Source: Chloranthus sessilifolius
Taxonomy: Eukaryota; Streptophyta; Magnoliopsida; Chloranthales; Chloranthaceae
Reading direction: 5' to 3'
DNA: 64,000 bases
Assembly: GCA_021018995.1 (NCBI GenBank)
Contig: CM037596.1
Span: 87,799,184-87,863,183 of the forward strand
This document shows positions 1-11,976 of the stretch, one piece after another; positions within the stretch are counted from its first letter, which is position 1, and every line of letters starts with the position of its first letter. Both the position numbers and the translations under genes were made by a program. The notes beneath the pieces are model-generated. The model had not been told where the DNA came from. It saw only the letters and a program-made list of their open reading frames with translations, and searched no databases.

Positions 1-3000
1 GCCTGAACTTCGCCGGAATGGATCGAAAATCAGGGTGTTTTGGTCGGATGTACAAGTGGAGCAACTTTGTCTCGTGGACTGAGAGCATTCAAGGTCTCTA
101 AGTCCCTCATCTAGAGGCCACTATGTTCATCTTCGTGCTTGAATCCACTGGTTCTGGTTTAAACCAACCAGCGGTAGTTCCGGTTCTTGTTCTTCTAGGG
201 TTTCTAACACCTTATCTGTTGCTTATGATGTAAATCTCAGTCACACTGAGAAATATTGTGTGACTGAAATCGTTTGGAATCGAGGGTAGACATGGAGGTC
301 GCCGGAAACTTCTAAAATATCGCCGGGATCGTGCAAAGTCCAAACATCGCCTGATGTATTTGAAAATGCATTGCAACGATCAGATTTGTTAGTTTTTTGT
401 GAACATTAGTTTCGTTTGAAGTTTCTGAATTGCACTTGTACACTTTATTTACTGATTTCGTTGGGATCGACCACCGATATGGATTGTTTATGGAGTTTTG
501 GGTCTGATGGTGATGTTAAATTTTCCTGTAAATCTCTCTAACTGATGAGGTGGTTGTAGAACCACCGTTGGGGTTGTATAACCCACATTTGTTCTCAGTT
601 TATTGTTCCTTGCAGCCTATAGAGGTTTTTTTTTGCAGTGGATTGTGTAACCCAGTTTGTGAACAATTTTCTATTTTTGCAACAATGGGGAGTTGTGTTG
701 GCGGTTGTGAAATCCAGTTTTGTGTTCAGATTTGATGTTTGCAGCCTGGTGGAGATTGGTGTTTTTTATTACTGTGGAGATTGCAGGCAAAAGAGACATA
801 AATCTATTGTTGCTGCCTCTGCTTCCTTTGATGAGATGCACTTATGGCATGCTCGTTGTCGCCATTTACGGTTGCAAAGGTTGAAGATTTTACTACCAGA
901 GAAACTTAAATGTGGATAGTTCCTCTATGAGATGTGAAGTGTATGAAATCTCAAAGTTTACCTTGGTTCTTTATCCTCCCAGTGGTAACCAAAGTACTGT
1001 TCCTTTTGAAATCATTCATTCTGATGTGTGGGGACCTTCACCTACTGTTCCTATGAATGGCCACCATTATTTTTTCGCTTTCATTGATGACTGCACCCGA
1101 TACACCATGGTATTCTTAATCAAAGAATGGGGTCGCCATTTTGGTTCCTACCTTTCATAAGTTGGTTCACACTCAATTTCATGGAAATGTGAAGGTTCTA
1201 CGATTGGATAATGGTGGTAAATACTCTTCCCATCAACTCCAGTCGTACCTTTGCACTCATTGGATTGAGTGACAAACCACTTGCCCCTACACCCCTCAAC
1301 AAAATGGCATGTCTGAAAGGAAAAATCGCCATCTTTTGGAGGTGGCACGTACTCTTTTGATTGGAACGAATGTTCCTAGATTTCTTTTGGGGGATATCGT
1401 TCGTACTGCTGCCTACTTGATAAAGTGTATGCCTACTCCCATCTTAGGGGATAAGTCCCCCTTTCAATTATTTTGTCCTAACAAGCATCTCTTTCTTGTG
1501 CCTCATGTGTTTGGGTGCTTGTGTTTCATTTATATTCCTACCATTCATCGGACAAATTGGAACCTAGAGCTACGACATGTATGTTCATTGGGTACTCTGC
1601 CCCTCAAAAAGGGTACAAGTGTTCCGATCCAGTGACCCGACATGTGATTGTCTCCATGAATGTTTCCTTCTTTGAAGATACACCTTTCACTAGCTCAATG
1701 CCCTCTTCACAAGGTGAAAGTGGAAAGGGAAGAGATCCCTGGTATACTTCCCATCATAGATGAAGAAATAGGAAACCATATAGTAGAGAAAGAGGTGGAT
1801 GTTATGGAGCAACCACAACTTGATAGATATGGGAAAGAACAGGTTTATGTGAGGAAAAGATTTAAGAAGAAGACACAAATTCAAGAAGAGCCTCCCTCTC
1901 ATGCCACAGATGAACATCAAGAAGAGCCTCTATCCCAAGCCACTGATCATGGTCCTTCTCCAGAGACAGATTCTCCTTTTGAACATGATCTTCCCATTGC
2001 CCAACACAAAGGTACCAGACATCTTATCCAAAAGTTCAATTCCTATAAAGGTTTGTCAGTTTTCCATTATTCTTTAACCTCATCTCTTGATACTACTACT
2101 TTTCCTACTACTGCTCCGAGTGCTTTGTCTCAGCCGTAGTGGAGAGAGGCAATGATTCAAGAGATGAATGCCTTAGAGCAGAACCAGACTTGTGTTGTTG
2201 TTGACTTGGCAGAAGACAAAAAAATTGTTGGTTGTAAATGGGTGTACATTATAAAGTACAAACTAGATGGCACTGTAGAAAGATATAAGGCAAGGTTAGT
2301 TGTAAAGGGATTTCCCTAAACTCAAGCGGTGGATTATCAGGAGACATTTGCACCAATGGCAAAGTCTAACATGATTCAGGTTCTCCTATCCTTGGCTACC
2401 TATAAAGGATGGACTTTGTCTCAGTTGGATGTGAAGAATGTCATCCTCCATGGTGAATTGAAAGAAGAAGTCTATATGGCTCCTCCACTTGGGTTTATCA
2501 AACAAGGGGAGGCCAGGAAAGTGTGTAAGCCAAAAAGGAAGATCTATGGATTAAAACAATCTCCGTGTGCCTGATTTCAGAAGTTCAGTGAATCTGTAAT
2601 GGGGTAACGTTATCAGAGAAGCCACTATGATCACACTTTGTTTGTCAAGACATACTATGACTATTTTGGTCTACGTGGATGATATTATCATCACTGGAGA
2701 TGGCGGAGAGGAGATATTGCATTTAAAAGAGCACCTTCGTAGGGCCTTCGAAATCAAGGATTTTGGCCCCTTAAAATACTTTCTTGGTATGGAGGTGGCA
2801 AGATCATAGAAGGGAATTGCATTATTGCAAAGAAAATATACGCTTGATCTCCTTCGTGAGACAGGAATGTTAGGGTGCAAGCCTATAGTAAATCCTATTG
2901 AGAAAAATCATAGACTAATTGGAGAAGGGGTAAGCTTCTCAAAGACCCCAGAGCTTATCAGAGATTAGTTGGCAAACTAATCTGCCTTAACATGACACGT

Positions 3001-3632
3001 CCAGATATAATGTATGTTGTGAGTGTGGTGAGCCAATATATGCACTTACCAAAGAATATTCATCTTAATGCAATCTACAAGATCCTCAGGTATTTGAAAG
3101 TGGGTCCTAGAAGAAGACTCTTGTATAGAAATCATGGTCATATGGATATTGAGATTTTTACAAATGCAGATTTGGTTGGATCCCTAGATGACAGGAGAAC
3201 TATAACAAGATATTGTACCTTCCTAGGAGGAAATCTCGTTTCATGGAGATCGAAAAACAACATATGGGATCAAATTCTAGTGCAGAGGGGGAGTACAGAG
3301 CTATGTCCCAAAGGGCTCGTGAGGGTATGTGGCTGAAACATATCCTCTTTGATCTTGGATTTCACGTAACCACGTCGATGATTCTTTATGGCGACAATGA
3401 AGCAGCTTGCCACATTATAGAAAATCCTATGTATCATAAGAGAACAAAGCATATAGAGGTTGGCTGTCATTTTATCAGGGAAAAGGTTGAATCTAAGGAA
3501 ATGGATATCCCACAAGTTCTCTCTGAAGATCAGTTGGCCGACATCCTCACCAAGTGTGTTGGGGAAAAGCGTCTATTTGACATTACCTCCAAGTTGGGCA
3601 CGGTTGATATATAGGCTCCAACTTAAGGGGAG
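1..3632 (+). pseudogene. E0: Ty1/copia polyprotein, 3' part, decayed
   Basis: Internal region of a copia retrotransposon; its 5' LTR lies outside the window. Order is copia-like: leader or gag-like sequence with no clear frame (1-800); pre-integrase (LWHARCRHLRLQRL near 840-900); integrase core (FEIIHSDVWGPSPTVP, FAFIDDCTRY, 1005-1110; KNRHLLEVARTLLIGTNVPRFL, 1320-1400); reverse transcriptase (DYQETFAPMAKSNMIQVL, QLDVKNVILHGELKEEVYM, 2329-2574); the YVDD catalytic box with DFGPLKYFLGMEVA (2660-2805); RNase H (TRPDIMYVVSVVSQYMH, 2992-3100; SSAEGEYRAMS and LYGDNEAACHI, 3280-3420; VLSEDQLADILTK near 3515). The frame ends at a TAG at 3612-3614 beside the polypurine tract. Stops and frameshifts occur about every 200-400 bases (for example 918, 2139, 2574, 2809), so it cannot make an intact polyprotein. 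Confidence 0.9.
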
Positions 3633-3897
3633 TGTTGGTAATGTAGTTAGCTTATATCTGTGGGTGCGTTTAGTCATATTGGGTGTGTGTGGACTAAGTA
3701 CATTAACTTACCCCACTTAGAGGATTTTTTACACTTTGAAATCCTTGATGTAATGGAGATAATATGTATAAGATATTAATACTTTGGAAAGTTGGCTAAG
3801 CTTAGCAATTCAACCATAATTTTCTCATATCTCCTTCCTCTTCTTCTCCTTCTTCCTCATCCCCTAACCCTAAATAGTAATAACACAAATTTACACA
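3633..3897 (+). repeat. E0 3' LTR (copia)
   Basis: Begins TGTTGGTAATG directly after the polypurine tract ACTTAAGGGGAG (3621-3632) and ends near TTACACA. It has the CT-rich stretch followed by CCCTAACCCTAAA seen near the 3' ends of the other copia LTRs here. The LTR beginning at 53038 looks related at its 5' end. The right boundary is uncertain by a few bases. Confidence 0.75.
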
Positions 3898-3907
3898 AGT
3901 TTGTTGA

Positions 3908-3990
3908 TGTAAGGCCCTTGGAAAAGCTAGATTGTGTGATGTTGTATCCCAGTGGGACATGATTGATATCTATGCTCCAACTTGAGGGGA
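3908..3990 (+). pseudogene. Copia RNase H C-terminal tail plus polypurine tract (second element)
   Basis: Twenty-odd codons read openly as ALGKARLCDVVSQ, then DMIDIYAPT and a stop at 3982-3984, the standard C-terminus of copia polyproteins in this window (compare 14572-14600 and 60048-60076). The tract CTTGAGGGGA follows. It abuts the E0 LTR but is a different element. Confidence 0.8.
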
Positions 3991-4308
3991 TGTAGAGTTT
4001 GTATTATCAATGTTACACATGGACTCTTATAATAAGCAGTATATGTAGTAATGAAAAAGGTGTGGATGTATGACATAACCCTAATTCTCTCAAACTCTTT
4101 CATTCTCTCCTTCTCTACCATAAACCCTTACTAGACTTGAGGGTAGTTAGGGATTTTATATTTTCTCATTAATGTTGTTATTGCGAATAAGGTGAAACAC
4201 TTAGTCCACTTTGTCTCATCCAACTTCACGTAATCTATCTTCTCTCTAATTTCTCCTATTCTCGTCTTTGCTATATAGATGTATTGAAACCTGCGAGAAC
4301 TCTTAACA
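3991..4308 (+). repeat. Copia LTR flanked by a 3' internal tail on the left and a primer site on the right
   Basis: Starts TGTAGAGTTTG after the polypurine tract and ends ...CTTAACA. The next bases, AGGTATCAAATC (4309-4320), resemble the initiator-Met primer site TGGTATCAGAGC. An LTR with a 3' internal end upstream and a 5' internal start downstream suggests recombined tandem elements. No further copia coding was recognised after 4320. Confidence 0.6.
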
Positions 4309-4857
4309 AGGTATCAAATCGAGTTTCCTAGGGTTTCATCTTCTCTATTTTACATCCTTCGTGTGAAGTTGTGAAACCCTAACCATTGATGTTCTCTCTC
4401 CTACCTATAGATGAAATATATTATTCCATCTGTTCTTTTGATTATTGCAAAGGAAGAAACTTTGCTCTTAGTACGTGAATTTGTGGTGCACACATGATCA
4501 GTTGATTGATGCAACCCATATATGAGTATTGTGGCCAATATACTGGTGTCTCGCGGTTGTAGATTCGATCTCAATTTGTAAGAAAATTTCAACATCCATT
4601 ATACGAATTTTATGCGTCTTTCTAGACGCCGTTTGGATCTCTAGATTATAAAGTCACAAATTTTTTCTTGCTCAAAAAAATTGTTTACCATGTTCAGGTA
4701 TTAAGTAAGGTCCATGACTTTTTCTCTATACACCATAAGGCTCCCATTTTAGCTTAAAATGAGGATTTTTTTCCACCAAAAAACGTGAAGTTTTTGCTCC
4801 TTAAAATTGGGAACAAATTTGTCTTCGTTACAAAACATATCCTCATACCACTCCACG
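4309..4857. other. Non-coding stretch after the copia scar
   Basis: Starts with the primer-like site at 4309-4320 and perhaps a short copia leader; otherwise AT-rich sequence without a recognisable gene or repeat. Confidence 0.4.
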
Positions 4858-4985
4858 AACCCCTACCACTAGCACCATCACCAACCACCACCACACAACC
4901 ACCAATACCACCATGCCACCACCCCATGGCCACCACGACCACACCACCTCCTCCACCTCAACATAGCCCCCACTAGCACCACCAC
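4858..4985. repeat. (CCA)n-rich imperfect trinucleotide tract
   Basis: Degenerate run of CCA/CAC triplets with occasional CTC and ATC. The short open frames across it (Pro/His/Thr-rich, or Val/Gly-rich on the other strand) are by-products of the repeat. Confidence 0.85.
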
Positions 4986-5099
4986 CCAGAGGAGGATCTA
5001 TATACAACCTTTAAAGAAACGTTAAAGGGCCTTAAAGGGCAAGGAACATGGCCCCACATATATATATATTTAAAGCCCCTGCCCCCAAACTTTTAAACG

Positions 5100-5400
5100 T
5101 TTAATAGGTGGGCCATGATTGCAAGATCTATTGGGTGAAAGATTGGGACAAAAAACAATCTCCATCGTCCAATTCGAGGTAGTCAACAGTGATAAGATTA
5201 GAACCATCAATTGTTGAGACAGAATCTTGATTGCAAATACCATACCCTCTTGAATAGAAGAGAAGAATTCGGTGTAATAAAATCATAAGGGGTACCCTTA
5301 TTTGCAACTTTAGTTTTGAAAAAACATTATACGATTGCCAATAATGGTACCCATTTCAAATGTGGCGCCTATTTTTTTCCCTCCCTCATCTCATACTTAC

Positions 5401-5455
<55 letters not shown>

Positions 5456-6140
5456 ACGTGCATAGCACAACCCACCTACTATAAAGAGTTGGGTACCTCT
5501 GTTCGCAACCACGTAATCTCTGAGGGAGCCTACCTTTGAAACCCCTGAAACCTGTTGACTGCTTCGAATCAGACGATCTAGATTTTGTTTTCACCCCAAT
5601 CTTCCACATGATGGATCTTGAGACCATGAACGTACCATCAAACGGCCTGTTTTTCATTCCACATAGTACAAATGCCTAAAAATTGTTGTTTGAGAGTGAT
5701 GAATGCCATGTGGAATCTCGTCTCATGTGCAATTAGTTGCTCTCTAGTTTGGGGGATTTGTACCACGTGGAATAAAAAACAGACCATCTGATAGTGCGTT
5801 CATGGTCTCAAGATCCACCGCATGGAAGATTGGGGTGAAACATGATCTCCATCACCTAATTCGTAGTAGTCGCCGGTTTCAGGGGGTTTCAAACATAGGC
5901 GCTCTCAGAGTGGGCGCGAATAGATTTACTCTAAAGAGTTTTACCGTTGAGTACCAACATTTACACCCTATGAAATTGTAACCTCATCCCATCTTCTCTA
6001 TTCATAACGCATTGAAGGTTGTGAATTAGGCGATGGAAATCAGTTTTGGTTCCAATCTCCACACAATGGATCTTGAGATCATAGGTGTACCATCAGACGA
6101 TCAGTGTTTTCTTCCATGTGGCACACATCCCAAAAGTGAC
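5100..6140. repeat. Nested inverted-repeat (foldback) cluster, about 1 kb
   Basis: Four diverged copies of one roughly 130-200 bp unit in alternating orientation. 5545-5680 and 6010-6135 lie forward (CCACATGATGGATCTTGAGA and CCACACAATGGATCTTGAGA). 5115-5310 and 5748-5945 are reverse (GATTGGGACAAAAAACAATC; GATTGGGGTGAAACATGATC). The inner pair 5520-5690/5745-5945 and the outer pair 5115-5310/5935-6135 can both pair, so the whole region is a long imperfect palindrome with a roughly 55-base centre near 5690-5745. This fits a foldback transposon or nested MITEs. No transposase is present. Confidence 0.75.
5405..5453. repeat. (TC)n microsatellite, about 24 units
   Basis: Uninterrupted CT/TC dinucleotide run inside the left half of the inverted-repeat cluster. 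The opposite copy near 5945 has no matching run, so it expanded after the copies separated. Confidence 0.95.
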
Positions 6141-6279
6141 CCTAACATATATTTGAGCATGACCTGTTCCATGTAATTTTAAGGTCATTGTTTTTATGGG
6201 TGCCGCATGATATTAAAATTGACTGTATGATCGTATGCCCATAATTTGGGAAAAAAAATTTGCGTCGGTACCATCGCCA

Positions 6280-6815
6280 CTGCCACCACCATATCAACAC
6301 CACCACCACCACTCCTCTACCTTACCACCATAATCACCACGCTACCATCACGACAACTAGCCCCATTACCACAACCACCACCACCACATCACAGCTAACA
6401 ATCCACCACCACTATGATCATCATTGCCACCACCCTCACCACCCCACCTTCTCTACCTCATCACAACCACCACCACATGACCATCATCTCATCATCACAA
6501 CCAAGACTAACTTAATAGTACCACCTCTACCTCATTAGCACTACCATAACCATCACCCACTACCACTACTGATAACACCACCACCACTACCACAACCACT
6601 GTTGACACCGTCAGGATCTTCGCCGCCACCACCACCCCCACTGCCATCATGACCACACCACCACAATTAGCACAACCATCCCTAGATCCACCACCACCAC
6701 CATCACTCCCACCCCTACCACCGCAACTATGACCACCCAACCACCATCACCTCACTAGAACCACCTCCACTAGCACCTCCTCCATGACTACCACATTTCC
6801 ACCACCACCTATTTA
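6280..6815. repeat. Long imperfect (CCA/ACC)n trinucleotide tract
   Basis: About 530 bases dominated by CCA, CAC, ATC and CCT triplets, like 4858-4985 on the other side of the foldback cluster. The cluster may have inserted into, or been duplicated with, one simple-repeat tract. Open frames here are repeat artefacts. Confidence 0.88.
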
Positions 6816-7562
6816 ATGTCATCAAATAATAAGCATATTAGTCATTGAGAAGTTTTAGATGTTACCCCCAAACAACAGACTTATTATTCATTAGGAAATC
6901 TCATGTGTTACCCAAAAAATAGATAGAATAATCCATAGATAAACTAATCAACTAACAAACTTGTCTCAAGATAAAAATTTCCCTGGGCTATAAAGTAAAA
7001 AGATCCAAACGGGCCCGTAAGGTAACTTCTTTTTTTCCTATTTCATTCTCAATAGACAATAGAGGGAAAAGGAGAATAAGAAATATTATTCTATGCTCGT
7101 CTAGAGTTCGATTCACAATCGTAAAGTTAAACGATTCAAAATTTTACATTAGGCAACATTTGTCAAAGTTTTTCTTACGCGTAGATGTAAGTTGAAGTAT
7201 TTGGCATTACTAGCACATGCCCATACCTCCACTTATTATGAACACTGGTGGCCAAAGATGCCAAATTTGGTCCCTTTTATGGAGCAATATGGAACTGACA
7301 ATTACATCAAATGTGACGTTTTTCCAAATTGAAATGAAAATTTGCAGAACTCTTAGGAAATGTAATTAGGGAAGAACCTAGCTTGTACTTATCAAAAGTA
7401 CCTACCATGCACTTATATAGCTATATCTTCCATTTTCAAATGAAGGGAAAACTATCGTTTAAATAAATTATGTTTTCCATATATAAATTTTGAAATTTAG
7501 CCAATTTTTGAAGTATGAACATAAAGACAAGGATACTTAAAATTCAAGCATTCGTTTATTAC
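6816..7562. other. Non-coding sequence downstream of TPS exon B
   Basis: AT-rich, presumably the start of the next TPS intron (donor GT at 7561-7562). No exon with TPS signature or other gene was recognised. Confidence 0.5.
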
Positions 7563-7750
7563 CTGACAAACATTGCAGCCCAATCTTGAGCAGTGTGGGT
7601 AGTCACATGTACAAAGTTATGTCGATGTCTTTTTTCTCTTTCATCAACAGGCATATCCAAAGCGTAACCAATTGAGGAAGCAACTTCCGTGATATTCCAT
7701 GGATTTACAAGGATTGCTCCAGCACCAAGAGATTGTGCGGCCCCTGCAAA
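7563..7750 (-). CDS. TPS: Trehalose-6-phosphate synthase, internal exon B
   Basis: The next exon of the same TPS gene, 188 nt, open throughout. It begins in phase 0 with FAGAAQSLGAGAILVNPWN and continues through NITEVASSIGYALDMP, EREKRHRHNF and HVTTHTAQDWAAMFVS, ending two bases into a Ser codon. These are signature blocks from the end of the GT20 domain. The acceptor is TTTTAG (reverse of 7751-7756) and the donor is CAG/GTAATA at 7563/7562. Phases match exon A exactly (A ends in phase 0). No frameshift or stop is visible, so this looks like functional coding sequence rather than a pseudogene. The following exon (SELNDTV... in the family) was not found in 1-7562 and probably lies beyond the window. 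Family relationship is secure; the exact paralogue is not. Confidence 0.92.
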
Positions 7751-8296
7751 CTAAAAACCATAACCAATGCACAAAATGTTACTAAATCAAGATCTTAATA
7801 ATGAAACATAACCAATCCAAAAGCATTAATTCCATATACAATTTATTTCACTAAAATACAACTTTATCACAACTAAATAATTGAGTCATCACTAAACAAA
7901 TTCTTCATCAAGAACTTTTACATGCTTAATTTGCTAAGCAAGTTCCAACTATCCAAAAAAACTAGGGGTGCAAACATTTCCAACCAAAACTGTACGTTAA
8001 AAATATATATCAAATTCTAACTAGTGCGATATGATCACTCACAGAGTAAAAATTTATGCAGTACAAAATACGAACTGAACATTTAAGTCACACCCATAAT
8101 CATTTTACAATCTAGAAACCATGGAAGCTGAAAGCCTCATTGTCAAAAGTGGAACTCATGCATGGTAAAAGTTCTCTAACAAACAACAATGATAATACCA
8201 ACATGAGAAATTTTCATGGGGAATAAATTTTAAGAGACAAAAGGATTGGAGTAGGAGAATGAATTTTAAGATAGAGAACTGCCTTGTATAAACACT
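7751..8296. other. Intron sequence upstream of TPS exon B
   Basis: AT-rich, non-coding, with the acceptor tract for exon B at the left edge. Nothing else recognised. Confidence 0.5.
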
Positions 8297-9290
8297 AGAA
8301 TTATAACTAAATTGAGGCAACTTATGGAAATGTTCAGAGATAAGAGGAAAAGTTTACATTTGGTCATTAACGAATAGGGTGACAAGACAGATAAGGAAAT
8401 ACATTTTGAATGAATATATTGAGATTACCAAAATATGTATGAACAAAGCAACAAGGGAAAGAACTCCATATGGAGAGATAAAGATTGGTCTACATCAAAG
8501 GTGTGCTATGATCCTTTATTTGTTTACATTGGTTATGGATGAATTGGACGTAGAAATAGAAGATGATGCCTATGATCCCTTTTTGCAAATGATGTGATGT
8601 TGATTGGCTAGACACGGAAAAAAGAAAATGATAAGTTGGAACTTTGGACAAAGGGAATAGAACTAAGGGGTTTAAAATTTTGCAACAAAGATAAAATACA
8701 TGGAGTGCAAGCTTAGTGAACAGAGAACCAAAGATGATTATGACAAAAAACAAAGAAAACCATTTAGTGCCACATGGTCCTAAATTTCAATATTTAGGAT
8801 CTATGATACAACTTGCTCATGGCTTCATAAAGGACATATCAAACAGGATCAATGCAAGCTCGGATAAGCGGGTAAGTGTTGTGTTTCAAGAAAATGGCAT
8901 TATGGCATTCATGATTGTATTGGCTAAAAAGAAGCAATTAGAAGACACTTCAGGTTACTAAGATGGACGCATAGATTAACAAGAAAGGATAAATTAGAAA
9001 TGAGTGCACAAGAGGGAGTTAAGGAGTGACTAGAGTAAAAGAGAATAAAATAATGTCAATTGAGATGGTTTGGGCATGTCCAATGAAGACCTAAGACAGC
9101 CATGTATAAAGGATTGAAAAATAGAAGCAAAAGGGATGAGGAAAAGTGGAAGATTCATAAAAAATTGGAGACAAGTATTGAAATTGGCATGAACAATTGT
9201 AGACTAACAGAGAGGTTAGCCGAGTATAGAATGGAGTAAAGAAATAAGACTCGCAAAGTCGACCCCTAATATATGGACAAGATTTTGACG
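8297..9290 (+). pseudogene. LINE (non-LTR retrotransposon) reverse transcriptase remnant
   Basis: Diverged LINE ORF2 3' half with many stops and frameshifts. In order: LRQLMEMFRDKRKSLHLV (about 8312-8365), then a jump that skips the FIDLEKAYDRVP motif and about 30 further residues; NEYIEITKICMNKATRERTP and IKIGLHQRCAMILYLFTLVM (8400-8540); QYLGSMIQ (8790-8815); a match to the LRWM..RKDKI region (8960-9000); and LRWFGHVQ (9062-9085), the near-universal C-terminal signature of this LINE group. The FADD catalytic box is not recognisable. It is an old, 5'-truncated, internally deleted copy in the TPS intron; 37264-39460 is a relative on the other strand. Confidence 0.8.
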
Positions 9291-9874
9291 ATGATGATTA
9301 AGTATAAATAGTCACATTCAGTAACAAACAATATCTTAAAATTAGGGGTTTAGATATTGGACAATTTTTACCCTATTGTCATCTCATTCATAAATATGCT
9401 ACCTTAGATGTCATTGGCTACCTTAGCCATCATAGTGCAAAGGATCTGCTTAATTGTTTTCTCATACGCCAAGGTTCATTTCTAATTGATGGACCCCCTA
9501 TTTGTTAATTCTAAAAAAATAGAGAAATTTAGACAACAGTTTCTTTTTTATGTTTAAAAGAAAGCGAGGAAATTTTTTTTAAAAAGGGCGTACAAGCTTT
9601 ATCGGAGCATACCCATTACACTCAACAATCAAAATAAATATTGAGATTTTAATCAAAACCTTACTAAAAGAATTATAAAATGAAAAAATGTGTGATCCCA
9701 GTGAAAGGCCACCATTTTCGTCATTAAGTGATCAGAACCAAAAAATAGGCACCAAAAGGGAGACAACTATGCTAAAGCTATGAAAAGTAACTACAAGTTG
9801 CAAGAATTCCCTAGAAAAGTATTGTGCTTCTTCGTTGTAAACTTAATAGTGTTGAACTTTTGCAAGTTACTGCC
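9291..9874. other. Intron sequence between LINE remnant and copia E8
   Basis: AT-rich non-coding DNA with short A/T runs. No gene or repeat recognised. Confidence 0.45.
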
Positions 9875-10122
9875 TGTTGGTTTGTCTATAGGAATTCTCA
9901 CTGAGTTGGTGTGTGTGTGTGTGTGAGTGCTAGTTGTTTTCCTTTACATGTAAGCGGGTGTGTTAGTGATAATGGGATTGTCATCAATATTTTTTAAGGG
10001 ATAAATACTGATAATAGAAGAGGGTTGGGTAACAAGCGCTCAACCCTAATCTCTCTACCTTTCTTCTTTGTTCCTCCCCATCTCCTTCCTCCAAACCCTA
10101 ATCCGAAGACCATTAAAATTAA
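9875..10122 (+). repeat. E8 5' LTR
   Basis: Starts TGTTGGTTTGTCTATAGG and ends near ATTAA. It shares the (TG)n run, GTGTTAGTGATAATGGG, the CT-rich stretch and CCCTAATCCGAAGACCA with the 3' LTR. Confidence 0.82.
9909..9925. repeat. (TG)n microsatellite in E8 5' LTR
   Basis: About 8 units; the counterpart in the 3' LTR (14642-14668) has about 13, so length diverged after insertion. Confidence 0.9.
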
Positions 10123-10124
10123 CT

Positions 10125-10136
10125 TGGTATCAAAGA
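10125..10136 (+). promoter_or_regulatory. E8 tRNA primer binding site
   Basis: TGGTATCAAAGA, close to the initiator-Met tRNA complement TGGTATCAGAGC, about two bases after the 5' LTR. Confidence 0.65.
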
Positions 10137-11824
10137 AAAGTTCTCGGGAGTCGAATACCTGAACCACACTGAAGTCATCGTTGGAACTGCTAACGTCAGC
10201 AATGTCAATCCATTGACCTCAGAATCGAGATCGGACAAAGAGGTTTTGCTTAGAATTCCCTCCCTTCAATTTCTTCTTTCTACACCAACTTCATCTGATG
10301 ACTCCATCTATGAAGAGGTTCTTTAAAAGAACCCTTAATTCGTCTTTAACACAATTCTCGAGGATATGGACCACTTTGAGACTCAAGCTTGGACACTTCA
10401 GCACCGAAATCACCTGCAGAGAGTAGATCTGAGGTCTGACTTTTGTCTTTGGTAGAGTTTGGATACCCATTTTTTATTTTGAATTTTGACTCAAAAAGGG
10501 GCATGTTTCGGTTTTTTCGTAAATTTGAGCTATTCTTTGATGATGCGAGGACGAAGATTGGTGGTTATTGAAAAGTATCTTCATTCCTCAAATCATATGG
10601 AACTAGTTTCGTGAAATTCCGTTAAGATTTGGTGTTGTGAGGTTTTTGTGAAGTTCCCGCAATGGACTAAGTGCTATTTCATGCTGAAATGTATGAGAAT
10701 GCTAAAATTAGTGTTGAATTGATATGTGCTGGTTGTGTAACCAGAAATAAATGTTCATTGAGTTGTTTTTGAGCCATTGTTTATTGCCGTAGGGCTGATT
10801 TATGGTCATAGGACCATCTCAAAAAAATTGTGGGCCTTCAACATCTCCAATGATGCTAACAGTTTGTTGAGAGGTCGTGTGACCTGTAAAAAGGGTATAG
10901 ATGTTTGTGTTAAAAAAGAGGCGATAGTACCTCATTTGTGTTGTGAACAGTGTTGGGAGTCTTGTGGGTGTCCCGATTGGTTGGTGTATGCATTTGATCC
11001 CATCGTAGTATGGATGATTTGGAAGCTGTGTATACAGTAGTGGATATCTAGTGTGTGGCCTACAAGATGTCTGTTATTGCCGCTGATTTTTTTTTTGTTG
11101 AGATTGCTATATAAACAACTTCATTATTGAAGTATCTCAATTATGGAAGGAAATCAAGTGGTGATTGATGGTAGATGTATTCTCAGTGTTGATGAGAAGA
11201 ATGTTGCTAGTTCTGCACATGTTTTTGTTTCTTCTTATACCTCATGGATATTGGCTCTGAATCTATGGATCATGGCAGGCATACCATCTTTATTCCATAC
11301 TTTGTCGCCATGGTCAGGAGAATATCTCATTCGAATTGCTGATGGATCCTTGGTTCATGTTGTTGGTAAAGGGATTGTTCAAGCTACCTCTCTTTCTTTA
11401 CAATCTATTTTATATTCCTAGAAATGTCTATCAACCTCCTTTCAATTACAAAAACCCAACAATTGTACTGTGACTTTGTTTCCCTCCTATCGTGTTTTCA
11501 AGACTTGTCAACAAGGAAGGTGATTGTTCATGGCAAATAGGATATAGAACTTTATAATTTTGAAGATCATAGAGTTCATGATAATCAAATTGTTTAGAAG
11601 TTTGTTGCTACTGCTGCTACTTCAGTTGATGACATACATTTGTGGCATGCACGTTCCTCTTTCGAGGCTGAAGATTTTGTTCCCTCATCAATTCAAGAAT
11701 GTGAACAACAATCTCTGAAGAAGTCAATTGTGTGAACTCTTCAAACATACAAGGATTCCTTATCCTCCTTGCAGTAATCGAAGTAAAACTATGCTTGAAA
11801 TTGTTCATTCCAACGTGTGGGAAC

Positions 11825-11976
11825 CATGGATCAAAACTTCGGCTGAAACGTTTCAGTTTCGAGCATGCCCGAAACCGAAATCCAAAATTTTGGTAATTGT
11901 GTGTGTGTGTGTGTGTGTGGGATTTTGGTTTCAAACATGCCTGACACCGAAATTCAACCCGATATTTTGATCCTTG
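11825..11976. mobile_element. hAT-type MITE, 152 bp, inside E8 integrase
   Basis: Terminal inverted repeats CATGGATCAAAA / TTTTGATCCTTG. Flanked by GTGGGAAC (11817-11824) and GTGGGGAC (11977-11984), an 8-bp duplication with one mismatch, the hAT size. Removing it restores the copia HSDVWGP context. It contains a (GT)n run (11899-11919). It is related to the element at 37440-37636. Confidence 0.78.
11899..11919. repeat. (GT)n microsatellite in the MITE
   Basis: About 10 GT units in the centre of the 11825-11976 MITE. Confidence 0.9.

Noticed and set aside
5397..5657. 86-codon minus-strand frame ending in an Arg-Glu repeat
   Set aside because: The Arg-Glu run is the (TC)n microsatellite and the rest is inverted-repeat sequence.
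6260..6740. Long His/Thr/Pro- and Val/Gly-rich open frames
   Set aside because: By-products of the (CCA)n repeat; no start context, domain or codon bias.
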